Of a stretch of DNA of 31,616 bases, positions 25,801-31,616 are shown piece after piece. Each line of letters starts with the position of its first letter. Position 1 is the first letter of the stretch. The stretch lies in NCBI GenBank assembly GCA_052389755.1, contig JBQTHP010000201.1:1-31616 (forward strand), given 5' to 3'. The position numbers and the translations under genes were made by a program. The DNA is from JBQTHP01 sp052389755. Its GTDB lineage: Bacteria; Pseudomonadota; Gammaproteobacteria; Steroidobacterales; Steroidobacteraceae. Below the pieces are notes generated by a model. It searched no databases, had not been told where the DNA came from, and saw only the letters and a list, made by a program, of their open reading frames with translations.

Positions 25801-26325
25801 ACGTCCGACGCGCTGCAGCTCGACGCAGAATCGCTCGCCGAAGCGCTCGACCCAGAACGCGAGCGCACCTTCCGCGTCGCGCTCACGACCGTTCGCGAGC
25901 GCGCGCCCGACGTCGCCTTCGGTGGCGCAGGAGAGCGCGACGAGTCCTTCCACGGCATCGCGCGTGAGCCAGGACCTGTCCGCGAGCGGGCGACCGCGCT
26001 GCTGGCCCTCGATGTAGGCGCGGCTCACGAGGCGCGTCATGTTGCGATAACCGGTTTCGGATTGGCACAGCAGAGCGATGCGCGTCGGGGCAACCCGCTC
26101 GCCCGGCTCGCTCAGGAGCAGATCGACTCCGACGATCGGCTTCACGCCGCGCTTGATCGCCGCGCCGTAGAACTTCACGAGCGCGAACAGGTTGCACTCG
26201 TCGGTGAGCGCCACCGCCGGCATGTCGCTCGCCGCGACGGCATCGATGAGCTCGGGCACGCGCACGACGCTGTCCACCAGCGAGTACTCGGTGTGCACGC
26301 GCAGGTGTGCGAAGCCCGTCTTCAT
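22807..26325 (-). CDS. dnaE: DNA polymerase III subunit alpha
   Basis: A 1172-residue replicative polymerase. The PHP domain opens FAHLRVHTEYSLVDS. The catalytic aspartates are D396 and D398 (PDFDVDFC) and D548 (VKFDFLG). The helix-hairpin-helix region follows, and then the beta-clamp-binding QNDMF at 910-914. Next is the OB domain (about 1010-1080, VVIAGLVHEIRKRG), then the tau-binding C-terminus. The start is the ATG at 26325, with a GAAGAGAAG stretch before it and a four-base overlap with the rnhB stop. The open frame continues upstream only as a shadow of rnhB. Confidence 0.98.
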   Translation of the reverse strand: MKTGFAHLRVHTEYSLVDSVVRVPELIDAVAASDMPAVALTDECNLFALVKFYGAAIKRGVKPIVGVDLLLSEPGERVAPTRIALLCQSETGYRNMTRLVSRAYIEGQQRGRPLADRSWLTRDAVEGLVALSCATEGDVGRALANGRERDAEGALAFWVERFGERFCVELQRVGRADEETYIASAVALASRHGLPVVATNDVRFIAEEHFESHEARVCIHDGTLLTDSGRPRRFTRQQYLRSPEEMAALFADVPEALANTVEIARRCSLPLKLGEVRLPAYPVPHGTSATDFLRSEAARGLAGRLNGRTEALEYQRRLATELDVICQMGFAGYFLIVADFIRWAREHGVPVGPGRGSGAGSLVAWALGITDLDPIAHDLLFERFLNPERVSMPDFDVDFCMEGRDRVIEYVAHKYGRERVSQIITYGTLAAKAVVRDVGRVLGMSYGYVDRIAKLIPFELGITLDAALEKEPELARLYKAEDEVRNLIDLARSLEGLTRNAGTHAGGVVIAPSVLTDFAPLYCEAGGQSVVTQFDKDDVEAVGLVKFDFLGLRTLTIIDRAIAVINRIREARGEAPLDMQRLPMDDAPTYALLKSCRTTAVFQLESRGMKDLIRRLQPDCFEDIVALVALFRPGPLQSGMVDDFISRKHSPADATIDYLHPSLKPMLASTYGVILYQEQVMQIAQVLAGYTLGGADLLRRAMGKKKPEEMAQQRSVFVDGAVRRGVEPRQAAHIFDLMEKFAGYGFNKSHSAAYALLSYQTAYLKAHYPAPFMAAVLSADMDHTDKVVTLIEECKILDLKVEPPDVNASRYEFAPADARTIRYGLGAIRGVGQGAVEALIAEREARGAYRSLEDLCRRLDLQKLNRRVFEALIRSGSLDGLGVGRATLMHRLPGALQLGEQNSRASEAGQNDMFGLAAAERSVEPSAASGPVQPEWSEAIRLAGERETLGLYLTGHPIDRFEADLPRFVSSRIADLVSERPLPGGESGRSFGPGRPVVIAGLVHEIRKRGARTSLVLDDRSGRIEVSLFDEIYQQYRDLIAKDALVLIEGTLRFDEFIDAWRLSARRISELDRLREQQARRLLITWPAADAAASLITRLADLLDPWRPGPCEVAVRYSGRDALGALTLGPEWRVRATRELIEHLESFTGARVRVMYGLSPDSERLADRGSRP

Positions 26326-26918
26326 CTTCTTCTCTTCCACGCCGCCCTCACGGGCGCGAAAGACCACCGATGGATCGGCGACGGGACGTGCGTGCGCAGC
26401 GCCATGAGGTGCTCGGGCGTCGCATAGCCCTTGTGGGCCGCGAACGCGAAGCCGGGATAGCAGTCGTCGAGCTGGCGCATGAGCGCATCCCGCCAGGTCT
26501 TCGCGAGGATAGAGGCCGCGCTGATCGCCGGCACCGACGCGTCGCCGCCGATCACCGTTTCGATCGGACAGTCGAAGCCGAGCCGTCCGGCGAGGGGCGG
26601 ACGATCGCCGTCCACGCGCACGCGCGTCGGCGCGATCGGCAGCCGCAGGAGCGCGCGCCGCATCGCGAGGTGCGTGGCGCCCAGGATGTTGAGCGCGTCG
26701 ATCTCTTCGCAGTCCGCCCACGCCACCGACCAGGCGATCGCGCGTGCGCAGATCCGCGGCCTGAGCTCCTCGCGCTGCTCGGGCGTCAACTGCTTGGAAT
26801 CCGCCAGCCCGGTGATCGGCCGGCGCGCATCGAGAATCACGGCCGCGGCGAACACCGGCCCGGCGAGCGGACCACGCCCGGCCTCGTCGACACCGGCGAC
26901 TCGCTGCGCGAACTTCAC
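26322..26918 (-). CDS. rnhB: Ribonuclease HII
   Basis: A 198-residue RNase HII that removes ribonucleotides from DNA. The catalytic D11-E12 are in AGVDEAGRGPLAGPV. D103 in VRVDGD and the later AISAASILAKTWRD carry the remaining conserved residues, and HKGYATPEH is typical. It is coupled at both ends by four-base overlaps, with lpxB upstream (rnhB ATG at 26918, lpxB stop at 26915) and dnaE downstream. Confidence 0.97.
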   Translation of the reverse strand: MKFAQRVAGVDEAGRGPLAGPVFAAAVILDARRPITGLADSKQLTPEQREELRPRICARAIAWSVAWADCEEIDALNILGATHLAMRRALLRLPIAPTRVRVDGDRPPLAGRLGFDCPIETVIGGDASVPAISAASILAKTWRDALMRQLDDCYPGFAFAAHKGYATPEHLMALRTHVPSPIHRWSFAPVRAAWKRRR

Positions 26919-28069
26919 GATGTGATCACTCCCGGCAGCGCGAGAATGGCGTCGGCGGCACCCTTCGCCCCGCCGCGCCGCAGCGTTTCGTGCACACGGT
27001 GGAACTCGCGCTGCAGCTCGTCAAGATACGCCGGATCGCCCACGAGGCCGAGAAGGGATGCGGCGAGCGCCTCGCCGCGGACCTCATCCTGGAAGAACTC
27101 GGGCACCAGGCGCCGGCCGACGAGAAGATTCGGCTGCGAGAAGTACGGTACTTTCACGAGGCGCCTCACCGCGAAGGCCGTGAGTGCCGCCATCCGGTAG
27201 GCCACGGCCATCGGACGTTTACTGAGCAGGGTCTCGAGCGTGGCCGTCCCCGAAGCGACGAGCACGGCATCCGATGCCGCGAGCACCCGGTGAGCGTCGC
27301 CGTCGACGATTCGTACGCGATCGGCAACGGCGGACCGTCGCGCGAAGCTCTCGAAGACACGCCGCGCCGCAGGCGATGCCATCGGCGCGATGAATCGCGC
27401 GTGCGGCCGTCGAGCCGCGACGGCGGCCGCTGCATCGAGAAACGCGCCGGCCAGGCGCTCGACTTCGCCCACGCGGCTGCCGGGCAGGAGCGCAAACAGC
27501 TCGACGTCGGCCCCGATTCCAAGGGCCGCGCGTGCGGCGGCGCGATCCGGCGCGAGGGGAATCTGATCGGCGAGCGGATGCCCGACGAAACGCGCGCGCA
27601 CGCCGTGCCGGGCGTAGAAATCCGCTTCGAACGGCAGGAGACAGAGCACCAGATCGACCGCGTTGCCCATCGTGCGCACGCGTCCCTCTCGCCACGCCCA
27701 CACCTGCGGGCTCACGTACTGAACCGTCGGAATTCCCGTGCGCTTCAGCCGTCGCGCGAGCCCGAGATTGAATTCCGGTGCATCGATGCCGACGAACACG
27801 TGCGGTCGCGCGGCGAGAAAACGCGCGACGAGCCGCGCGCGCAGCCGCAGCAGTCGGGGCAGATGGCGGAGCACCTCCGCGAGACCCATGACGGCGAGCT
27901 GGTCGGCCTTTTCCCATGCTGCGCAGCCCTGTGCGAGCATCTTCGGTCCGGCGACACCGAAACACTGCACGTCGGGCATGCGGGCCCGCAGCGCCGCGAT
28001 CAGCGCCGCCCCCAGCTGGTCGCCCGACGCCTCACCCGCCACCAGACCGACGCGGAGCGGCTGCCTCAT
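26915..28069 (-). CDS. lpxB: Lipid-A-disaccharide synthase
   Basis: A 384-residue glycosyltransferase (GT19) that joins UDP-2,3-diacylglucosamine and lipid X into the lipid A disaccharide at the inner membrane. Family blocks are VGLVAGEASGDQLGA, GIDAPEFNL, YVSPQVWAWR, FEADFY and GHPLAD, then LLPGSRVGEVERL and ASGTATLE. The ATG at 28069 follows the lpxA stop by 17 bases. Confidence 0.97.
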   Translation of the reverse strand: MRQPLRVGLVAGEASGDQLGAALIAALRARMPDVQCFGVAGPKMLAQGCAAWEKADQLAVMGLAEVLRHLPRLLRLRARLVARFLAARPHVFVGIDAPEFNLGLARRLKRTGIPTVQYVSPQVWAWREGRVRTMGNAVDLVLCLLPFEADFYARHGVRARFVGHPLADQIPLAPDRAAARAALGIGADVELFALLPGSRVGEVERLAGAFLDAAAAVAARRPHARFIAPMASPAARRVFESFARRSAVADRVRIVDGDAHRVLAASDAVLVASGTATLETLLSKRPMAVAYRMAALTAFAVRRLVKVPYFSQPNLLVGRRLVPEFFQDEVRGEALAASLLGLVGDPAYLDELQREFHRVHETLRRGGAKGAADAILALPGVITS

Positions 28070-28086
28070 GAGCGTAGTCGGACAGG

Positions 28087-28857
28087 CTAGCGAACGAGGC
28101 TGCGGGTCGAAGCGCCGATGAACTCGACGAAGCTTCGCAGCTCCGCCTGTTCGGCCGCGAGCGCCTGGAGCCGTTCGACGGCGACGTTGAGCGGCAGATC
28201 GGATCGATACAGGATGCGATAGGCGTTCTTGATGTTGCGGATGTGCTCGGGCGTGAAGCCGCGACGCTTGAGCCCCTCCGCGTTTACCGAATGCGGCTCG
28301 GCCGGCTGACCCACCGCCATCACGTACGGCGGCACGTCGCGCGTGACCGCCGTGTTGTTCGCGATGAACACATGCGCACCCACCTTGCAGAACTGGTGGA
28401 CGCCGGAGAACCCGCCCATGATCACCCAGTCGCCTAGCTGCACGTGGCCACCGAGCGTCGCGCAGTTCGCCATCACGACGTGGTCGCCGATCGAGCAGTC
28501 GTGGGCGACGTGCGAGTACGACATGAAGAGATTGTCGTTGCCGATGCGCGTGACTCCCTGGTCGCGCGTCGTGCCGCGATTCATGGTGCAGAATTCGCGG
28601 AACACGTTCCGGTCGCCGATCTCGAGCCGCGTTGGCTCGCCGTTGTACTTCTGGTCCTGGGGCGCATCGCCGATCGAGGCGAACTGGAAGATGCGGTTGC
28701 CCGCCCCGATGCGCGTCGGGCCGTTGACGACCGCGTGCGGCCCGATGATCGTTCCCGCCCCGATCACGACGTCCGCGCCGATCACCGAGAACGCCCCGAC
28801 GCTCACGTCGGCGGCAAGCTCGGCTCTGGGAGAGACGATCGCCCGCGAATCGATCAC
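28087..28857 (-). CDS. lpxA: UDP-GlcNAc acyltransferase LpxA
   Basis: A 256-residue trimer-forming left-handed beta-helix protein with hexapeptide repeats from the N-terminus. It transfers a 3-hydroxyacyl chain from ACP to UDP-GlcNAc. The catalytic base is H119 in SHVAHDCSIGDH (E. coli H125). GLKRRGF opens the helical C-terminal domain. The acyl-ruler position (E. coli G173) is N167 here (VFIANNTAV), which suggests a chain shorter than C14. The start is a GTG at 28857 overlapping the fabZ stop (GTGA). Confidence 0.97.
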   Translation of the reverse strand: MIDSRAIVSPRAELAADVSVGAFSVIGADVVIGAGTIIGPHAVVNGPTRIGAGNRIFQFASIGDAPQDQKYNGEPTRLEIGDRNVFREFCTMNRGTTRDQGVTRIGNDNLFMSYSHVAHDCSIGDHVVMANCATLGGHVQLGDWVIMGGFSGVHQFCKVGAHVFIANNTAVTRDVPPYVMAVGQPAEPHSVNAEGLKRRGFTPEHIRNIKNAYRILYRSDLPLNVAVERLQALAAEQAELRSFVEFIGASTRSLVR

Positions 28858-29333
28858 AGCACCTTCCCGGCCGAGGGCCGTGCGGTCTCCGGCGCCACCA
28901 TCATCTCCGCGTGCGCGACCTCCTCGGAGCCGACGCGCGCGAGCGTCGAAAACTTCCAGATGCCCTTGAAACTGCGCTCGAGCTGCGCCGTCAGCACGAG
29001 CTGATCACCCGGCTCGACCGGCTTCCTGAAGCGTGCCTTGTCGATGCCGACGAAATAGAAACGCGTGTCCTCGTCGGGGACCGTACCCGCAGTGCGAAAC
29101 GCGAGTATGCCGGCGGTCTGCGCCAGGGCCTCGATGATCATGACGCCCGGCATGACCGGACGATACGGAAAGTGGCCGGTGAAATAGGGCTCGTTGTACG
29201 TCACGTTCTTGATCGCGCGAATGCTCTTGCCCGGCTCGCACTCGAGCACGCGATCGACGAGCAGAAACGGATAGCGATGCGGCAGCTGCCTCAGGATCGC
29301 GTTGATGTCCATGTCGATCGACGCATCACTCAT
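28854..29333 (-). CDS. fabZ: (3R)-hydroxyacyl-ACP dehydratase FabZ
   Basis: A 159-residue hot-dog-fold dehydratase of fatty-acid elongation. It competes with LpxA and LpxD for 3-hydroxyacyl-ACP, which explains its place among lpx genes. The catalytic H54 is in FTGHFPYRPVMPG and E68 in IIEALAQTAG; FRKPVEPGDQL follows. I take the ATG at 29333, which overlaps the lpxD stop by eight bases; a second ATG at 29312 would remove seven residues and is also possible. Confidence 0.97.
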   Translation of the reverse strand: MSDASIDMDINAILRQLPHRYPFLLVDRVLECEPGKSIRAIKNVTYNEPYFTGHFPYRPVMPGVMIIEALAQTAGILAFRTAGTVPDEDTRFYFVGIDKARFRKPVEPGDQLVLTAQLERSFKGIWKFSTLARVGSEEVAHAEMMVAPETARPSAGKVL

Positions 29334-30342
29334 CGTCTTCACTCCGTGGCGCGGCGTCGCGCGCAGCGAGCGTGTCCAGTCTCTTGAATCGCCCGACGAG
29401 ACGCCGCCACGTTCGCGCGTCCTCAACCGGAATGCCGCCGGAGTATACGCTGCCGCCGGCGAGCGACTTGCTCACGAGGGAGAAGCCGGTGACGACCACG
29501 TCGTCGCCGATCGTGAGATGGCCGGCGACGCCGACGGCGCCGCCGAGCATGCAGCGCTTGCCGATCACGACACTGCCCGAGATGCCGACGCACGCGGCCA
29601 TGGCAGTGTGCGCGCCGACGTGCACGTTGTGACCGATCTGGATCTGGTTGTCGAGCTTCACGCCGTCTTCGATGATCGTGTCGTCGATCGCCCCGCGATC
29701 GATCGTCGTGTTCGCGCCGATCTCCACGTCACTGCCGATGCGCACGCTGCCCAGCTGCGGCACCTTCACCCACATTCCGTGCTCGGGTGCCATGCCGAAA
29801 CCGTCGGCGCCGACGACCACGCCGGGATGCAGCACGCAGCGCTCGCCGAGCGTGACGCCGTCGCACAGCGTGATGCGCGCCACGAGGCGGCAATCGGCGC
29901 CCACGACCACGCGTTCACCGAGGATGCAGTGCGGCCCGATGAACGCTCTCGCTTCGATGCGCGTGCCCGGGCCTATCGTTGCGAACGCGCCGACGTGCGC
30001 TTCAGGATGAATTTCCGCGCCGGCTGACACCGCGGCCGAGGCGTGAACGCCCGCCGGGGCGCGCGGCGCCGGGTGCAGGAGCGCGGCGATCCGTGCGTAC
30101 GTCGCGTGGGGATTCGCGGTGATCAACGTCGGTACCGGAGAGTCTGGCGCGCATTCCGCATTCAGCACGACCGCGCCGGCGCGGGTTGCCGCGAGCTCAT
30201 GCCGATGGCGAGGATTCGCAAGAAACGCGAGCTCGCCCGGACCGGCGCCCGCGAGCGTGGCTACCCGTTCGATGCGCCGGTCAGGATCGCCGCGAAGCTC
30301 GCAGCCGAAGCGCACCGCGATCTCGCCGAGCGTTGCGCCCAC
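29326..30342 (-). CDS. lpxD: UDP-3-O-acylglucosamine N-acyltransferase LpxD
   Basis: A 338-residue enzyme adding the second 3-hydroxyacyl chain in lipid A synthesis. It has an N-terminal uridine-binding domain (about 1-100), a left-handed beta-helix of hexapeptide repeats, and the catalytic H238 in QIQIGHNVHVG (E. coli H239). A C-terminal helix follows IPVEDARTWRR. The start is a GTG at 30342 with an AGGGGG a few bases upstream, 36 bases after skp. Confidence 0.97.
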   Translation of the reverse strand: MGATLGEIAVRFGCELRGDPDRRIERVATLAGAGPGELAFLANPRHRHELAATRAGAVVLNAECAPDSPVPTLITANPHATYARIAALLHPAPRAPAGVHASAAVSAGAEIHPEAHVGAFATIGPGTRIEARAFIGPHCILGERVVVGADCRLVARITLCDGVTLGERCVLHPGVVVGADGFGMAPEHGMWVKVPQLGSVRIGSDVEIGANTTIDRGAIDDTIIEDGVKLDNQIQIGHNVHVGAHTAMAACVGISGSVVIGKRCMLGGAVGVAGHLTIGDDVVVTGFSLVSKSLAGGSVYSGGIPVEDARTWRRLVGRFKRLDTLAARDAAPRSEDDE

Positions 30343-30378
30343 CGACCCGCCCCCTGGCAGCCTGTCCGACCGCGTGCG

Positions 30379-30945
30379 TCAGCGGCCCGGCGGTTTGGGT
30401 TGCGCCGGTGCGGCCGCCGCGGCCGCAGGCTTGCCGGAGCGCGACTGAAGCACCGCGAGCACCGCGGGCGTGATGTCGATCGCCGAGTTCGCGTAAATCA
30501 CGCCGTCGGCGATCACGAGATCGAAGTTCTGGCCCTTCGCGTAGGTGCGCACTTCCTCGATCAGCGTGCGCTGCAGCCGCGACATCTCCTCGTTGCGGCG
30601 CGCGTTGAAATCGTCCTGCACCTCGCTCTGCTTGCGCGCGAGCTCGCGAGCGCTGTCGCGCAGCTCTTTCTCCGCGCGCGAGCGCTGATCCTGCGACATC
30701 GCAGCGCTGTCCTTGACGAGCTTGTCCTCTTTCCCCTTCAGCGTCTGCTGCTGCGTCTGCAGCTCGCGCTGCCGTGGGGTGAACTCCGTGCGGATGGCAT
30801 CGAGCGCGGCTTTCGCCTGCGGCGACTCTTCCATGAGACGGCCGTAGTCCACCACGCCAACCTTGAGTTCCGCCCATGCCGGCGCGGCGGCGAGCAACGC
30901 ACCCGCCAGCAGGACATTGAACGTCGACTTGAAAACACCCTTCAC
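30379..30945 (-). CDS. skp: OmpH/Skp family periplasmic chaperone
   Basis: A 188-residue periplasmic chaperone for outer-membrane proteins. It has a signal peptide of about 25 residues ending APAWA. The mature start, ELKVGVVDYGRLMEESPQAK, is typical of the family. The long middle part (about 45-125) is charged and forms the coiled-coil arms; the end returns to FDLVIADGVIYAN. The C-terminus adds an unusual Ala/Pro-rich tail (about 170-188). It lies 12 bases after bamA, the standard partner. Confidence 0.95.
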   Translation of the reverse strand: MKGVFKSTFNVLLAGALLAAAPAWAELKVGVVDYGRLMEESPQAKAALDAIRTEFTPRQRELQTQQQTLKGKEDKLVKDSAAMSQDQRSRAEKELRDSARELARKQSEVQDDFNARRNEEMSRLQRTLIEEVRTYAKGQNFDLVIADGVIYANSAIDITPAVLAVLQSRSGKPAAAAAAPAQPKPPGR

Positions 30946-30957
30946 GATCGATCTACC

Positions 30958-31616
30958 TCAGAACGCCTGGCCGATGGAAAACTGGAACCGCTCGAGCTCG
31001 TCCTCGAAGCGGATGCCATCGCTCTTCTCCGCGTTCAGCGGGAATGCATAGCTGAAGCGGAAGATTCCCAGCGGCGCGAGCCACTGCACGGCGATGCCCG
31101 TCGATTGCTTCAAATCATCATAGCTGAAGTCGTAATCGATCGGCGTGCCGGAGCTCGGCACGCCGGGAATGGCGTCGCGGCCGAAGAAATTCACGTGGCC
31201 GGTCGAGAACACGTTGCCGACGTCGAAGAACGCGCTGAAACGGGACATCGACTGCCACTTCTCAGGCATCGGCAGGATGAGCTCGGTGCGTCCGACCACC
31301 TTCAGATTGCCGCCGTACGGATTGGCGTTGCTGTCCTTGGGACCGAGGCGGCTTTCGCGGTAACCGCGGACGGAGTCGGGTCCCCCGCCGAAGAACTGCC
31401 GGAACGGCGGCATCGCGGTCGTATCGCCGATGTCCTCTCCATAGCCAAGCTCGGCATTGAACGAGAGCGCGAACCGGCTTCCGAGCGGCACGTATTGCAG
31501 AAACTCGTAGTTCGCCACCCAGTACTCGACTTCGCCGCCGGGCACGGCGTACGCGAGCGACAGCGAGTGGCGGGTGCCGCGCGTCGCGAACAGCGCGCGG
31601 TTGCGCGTATCGAAGC
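30958..31616 (-). CDS. bamA: Outer membrane protein assembly factor BamA (C-terminal part)
   Basis: The last 219 residues of BamA run off the right edge; the POTRA domains and the first strands are outside. The visible part is the 16-stranded barrel end. The loop-6 VRGY motif (GGPDSVRGYRESRLGP) is present, followed by GNLKVVGRTELILPMP and FFDVGNVF. The final strand is FQFSIGQAF, ending in the phenylalanine of the outer-membrane beta-signal. Its family order before skp and lpxD is as expected. Confidence 0.96.
   Translation of the reverse strand, partial: FDTRNRALFATRGTRHSLSLAYAVPGGEVEYWVANYEFLQYVPLGSRFALSFNAELGYGEDIGDTTAMPPFRQFFGGGPDSVRGYRESRLGPKDSNANPYGGNLKVVGRTELILPMPEKWQSMSRFSAFFDVGNVFSTGHVNFFGRDAIPGVPSSGTPIDYDFSYDDLKQSTGIAVQWLAPLGIFRFSYAFPLNAEKSDGIRFEDELERFQFSIGQAF

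Noticed and set aside
21928..26427. A 1499-codon open frame on the plus strand opposite dnaE and accA
   Set aside because: It is the mirror of highly GC-biased coding sequence in dnaE, rnhB and accA. Its product is Arg/Glu/Asp/His-rich with no recognisable domain, while the minus strand carries clear conserved genes.

Overview
The window is chromosomal housekeeping DNA from a GC-rich gammaproteobacterium. The order bamA-skp-lpxD-fabZ-lpxA-lpxB-rnhB-dnaE-accA-tilS-pyrG-kdsA-eno-ftsB-ispD/F-truD, with surE-pcm close by, is the classical gammaproteobacterial arrangement known from Pseudomonas. recJ-prfB-lysS and the ygfZ/sdhE/ygfX group are also gammaproteobacterial neighbourhoods. The succinate dehydrogenase proteins resemble the Xanthomonas/alphaproteobacterial/mitochondrial type (260-residue SdhB, GTG-started SdhA). 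A deep-branching or Xanthomonadales-like gammaproteobacterium is therefore the best guess; the genus cannot be read from the sequence. No tRNA, rRNA, CRISPR array, insertion sequence or phage gene was seen.

Layout, left to right. (1) 1-618, minus: a possible rpoE-like start cut by the edge, then cptA/ygfX. (2) 554-4381, minus: the complex II operon, read sdhAF4-like, sdhC, sdhD, sdhA, sdhB, sdhE (then cptA). The genes from sdhC to sdhE are joined by overlapping stop/start codons. (3) 4452-5993, plus: ygfZ and a LysE-like exporter, divergent from the sdh operon. (4) 5998-10400, minus: recJ, prfB (with its programmed +1 frameshift) and lysS. (5) 10420-10791, plus: a Mth938/NDUFAF3-like protein, followed by a 405-base gene-free convergent gap holding an inverted heptamer-type repeat. 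(6) 11197-12610, minus: surE and pcm. (7) 12666-13199, plus: an Smr-domain nuclease. (8) 13178-31616, minus: one uninterrupted train from bamA to an enoyl-CoA isomerase-like gene, covering outer-membrane assembly, lipid A and Kdo synthesis, fatty-acid synthesis, replication, CTP synthesis, tRNA modification, glycolysis, isoprenoid synthesis and division.

How they fit together: region 2-3 encodes all four complex II subunits plus three likely maturation factors: SdhE for flavinylation, an SDHAF4-like chaperone for flavinylated SdhA, and YgfZ/IBA57 for Fe-S enzymes. Region 8 supplies lipid A precursors, Kdo, beta-barrel assembly, malonyl-CoA and CTP, so much of the envelope supply chain is co-oriented and often translationally coupled.

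Most notable: a 64-codon SDHAF4/DUF1674 gene in front of sdhC whose N-terminal half is encoded by a palindromic intergenic-type repeat; an IspD-IspF fusion; GC-rich intergenic repeats with 7-base periodicity; an LpxA with Asn at the acyl-chain ruler position; and an ECI-like gene inserted after truD. No wholly new multi-gene system was found. The repeat captured as coding sequence and the dense complex II assembly cluster are the best leads.
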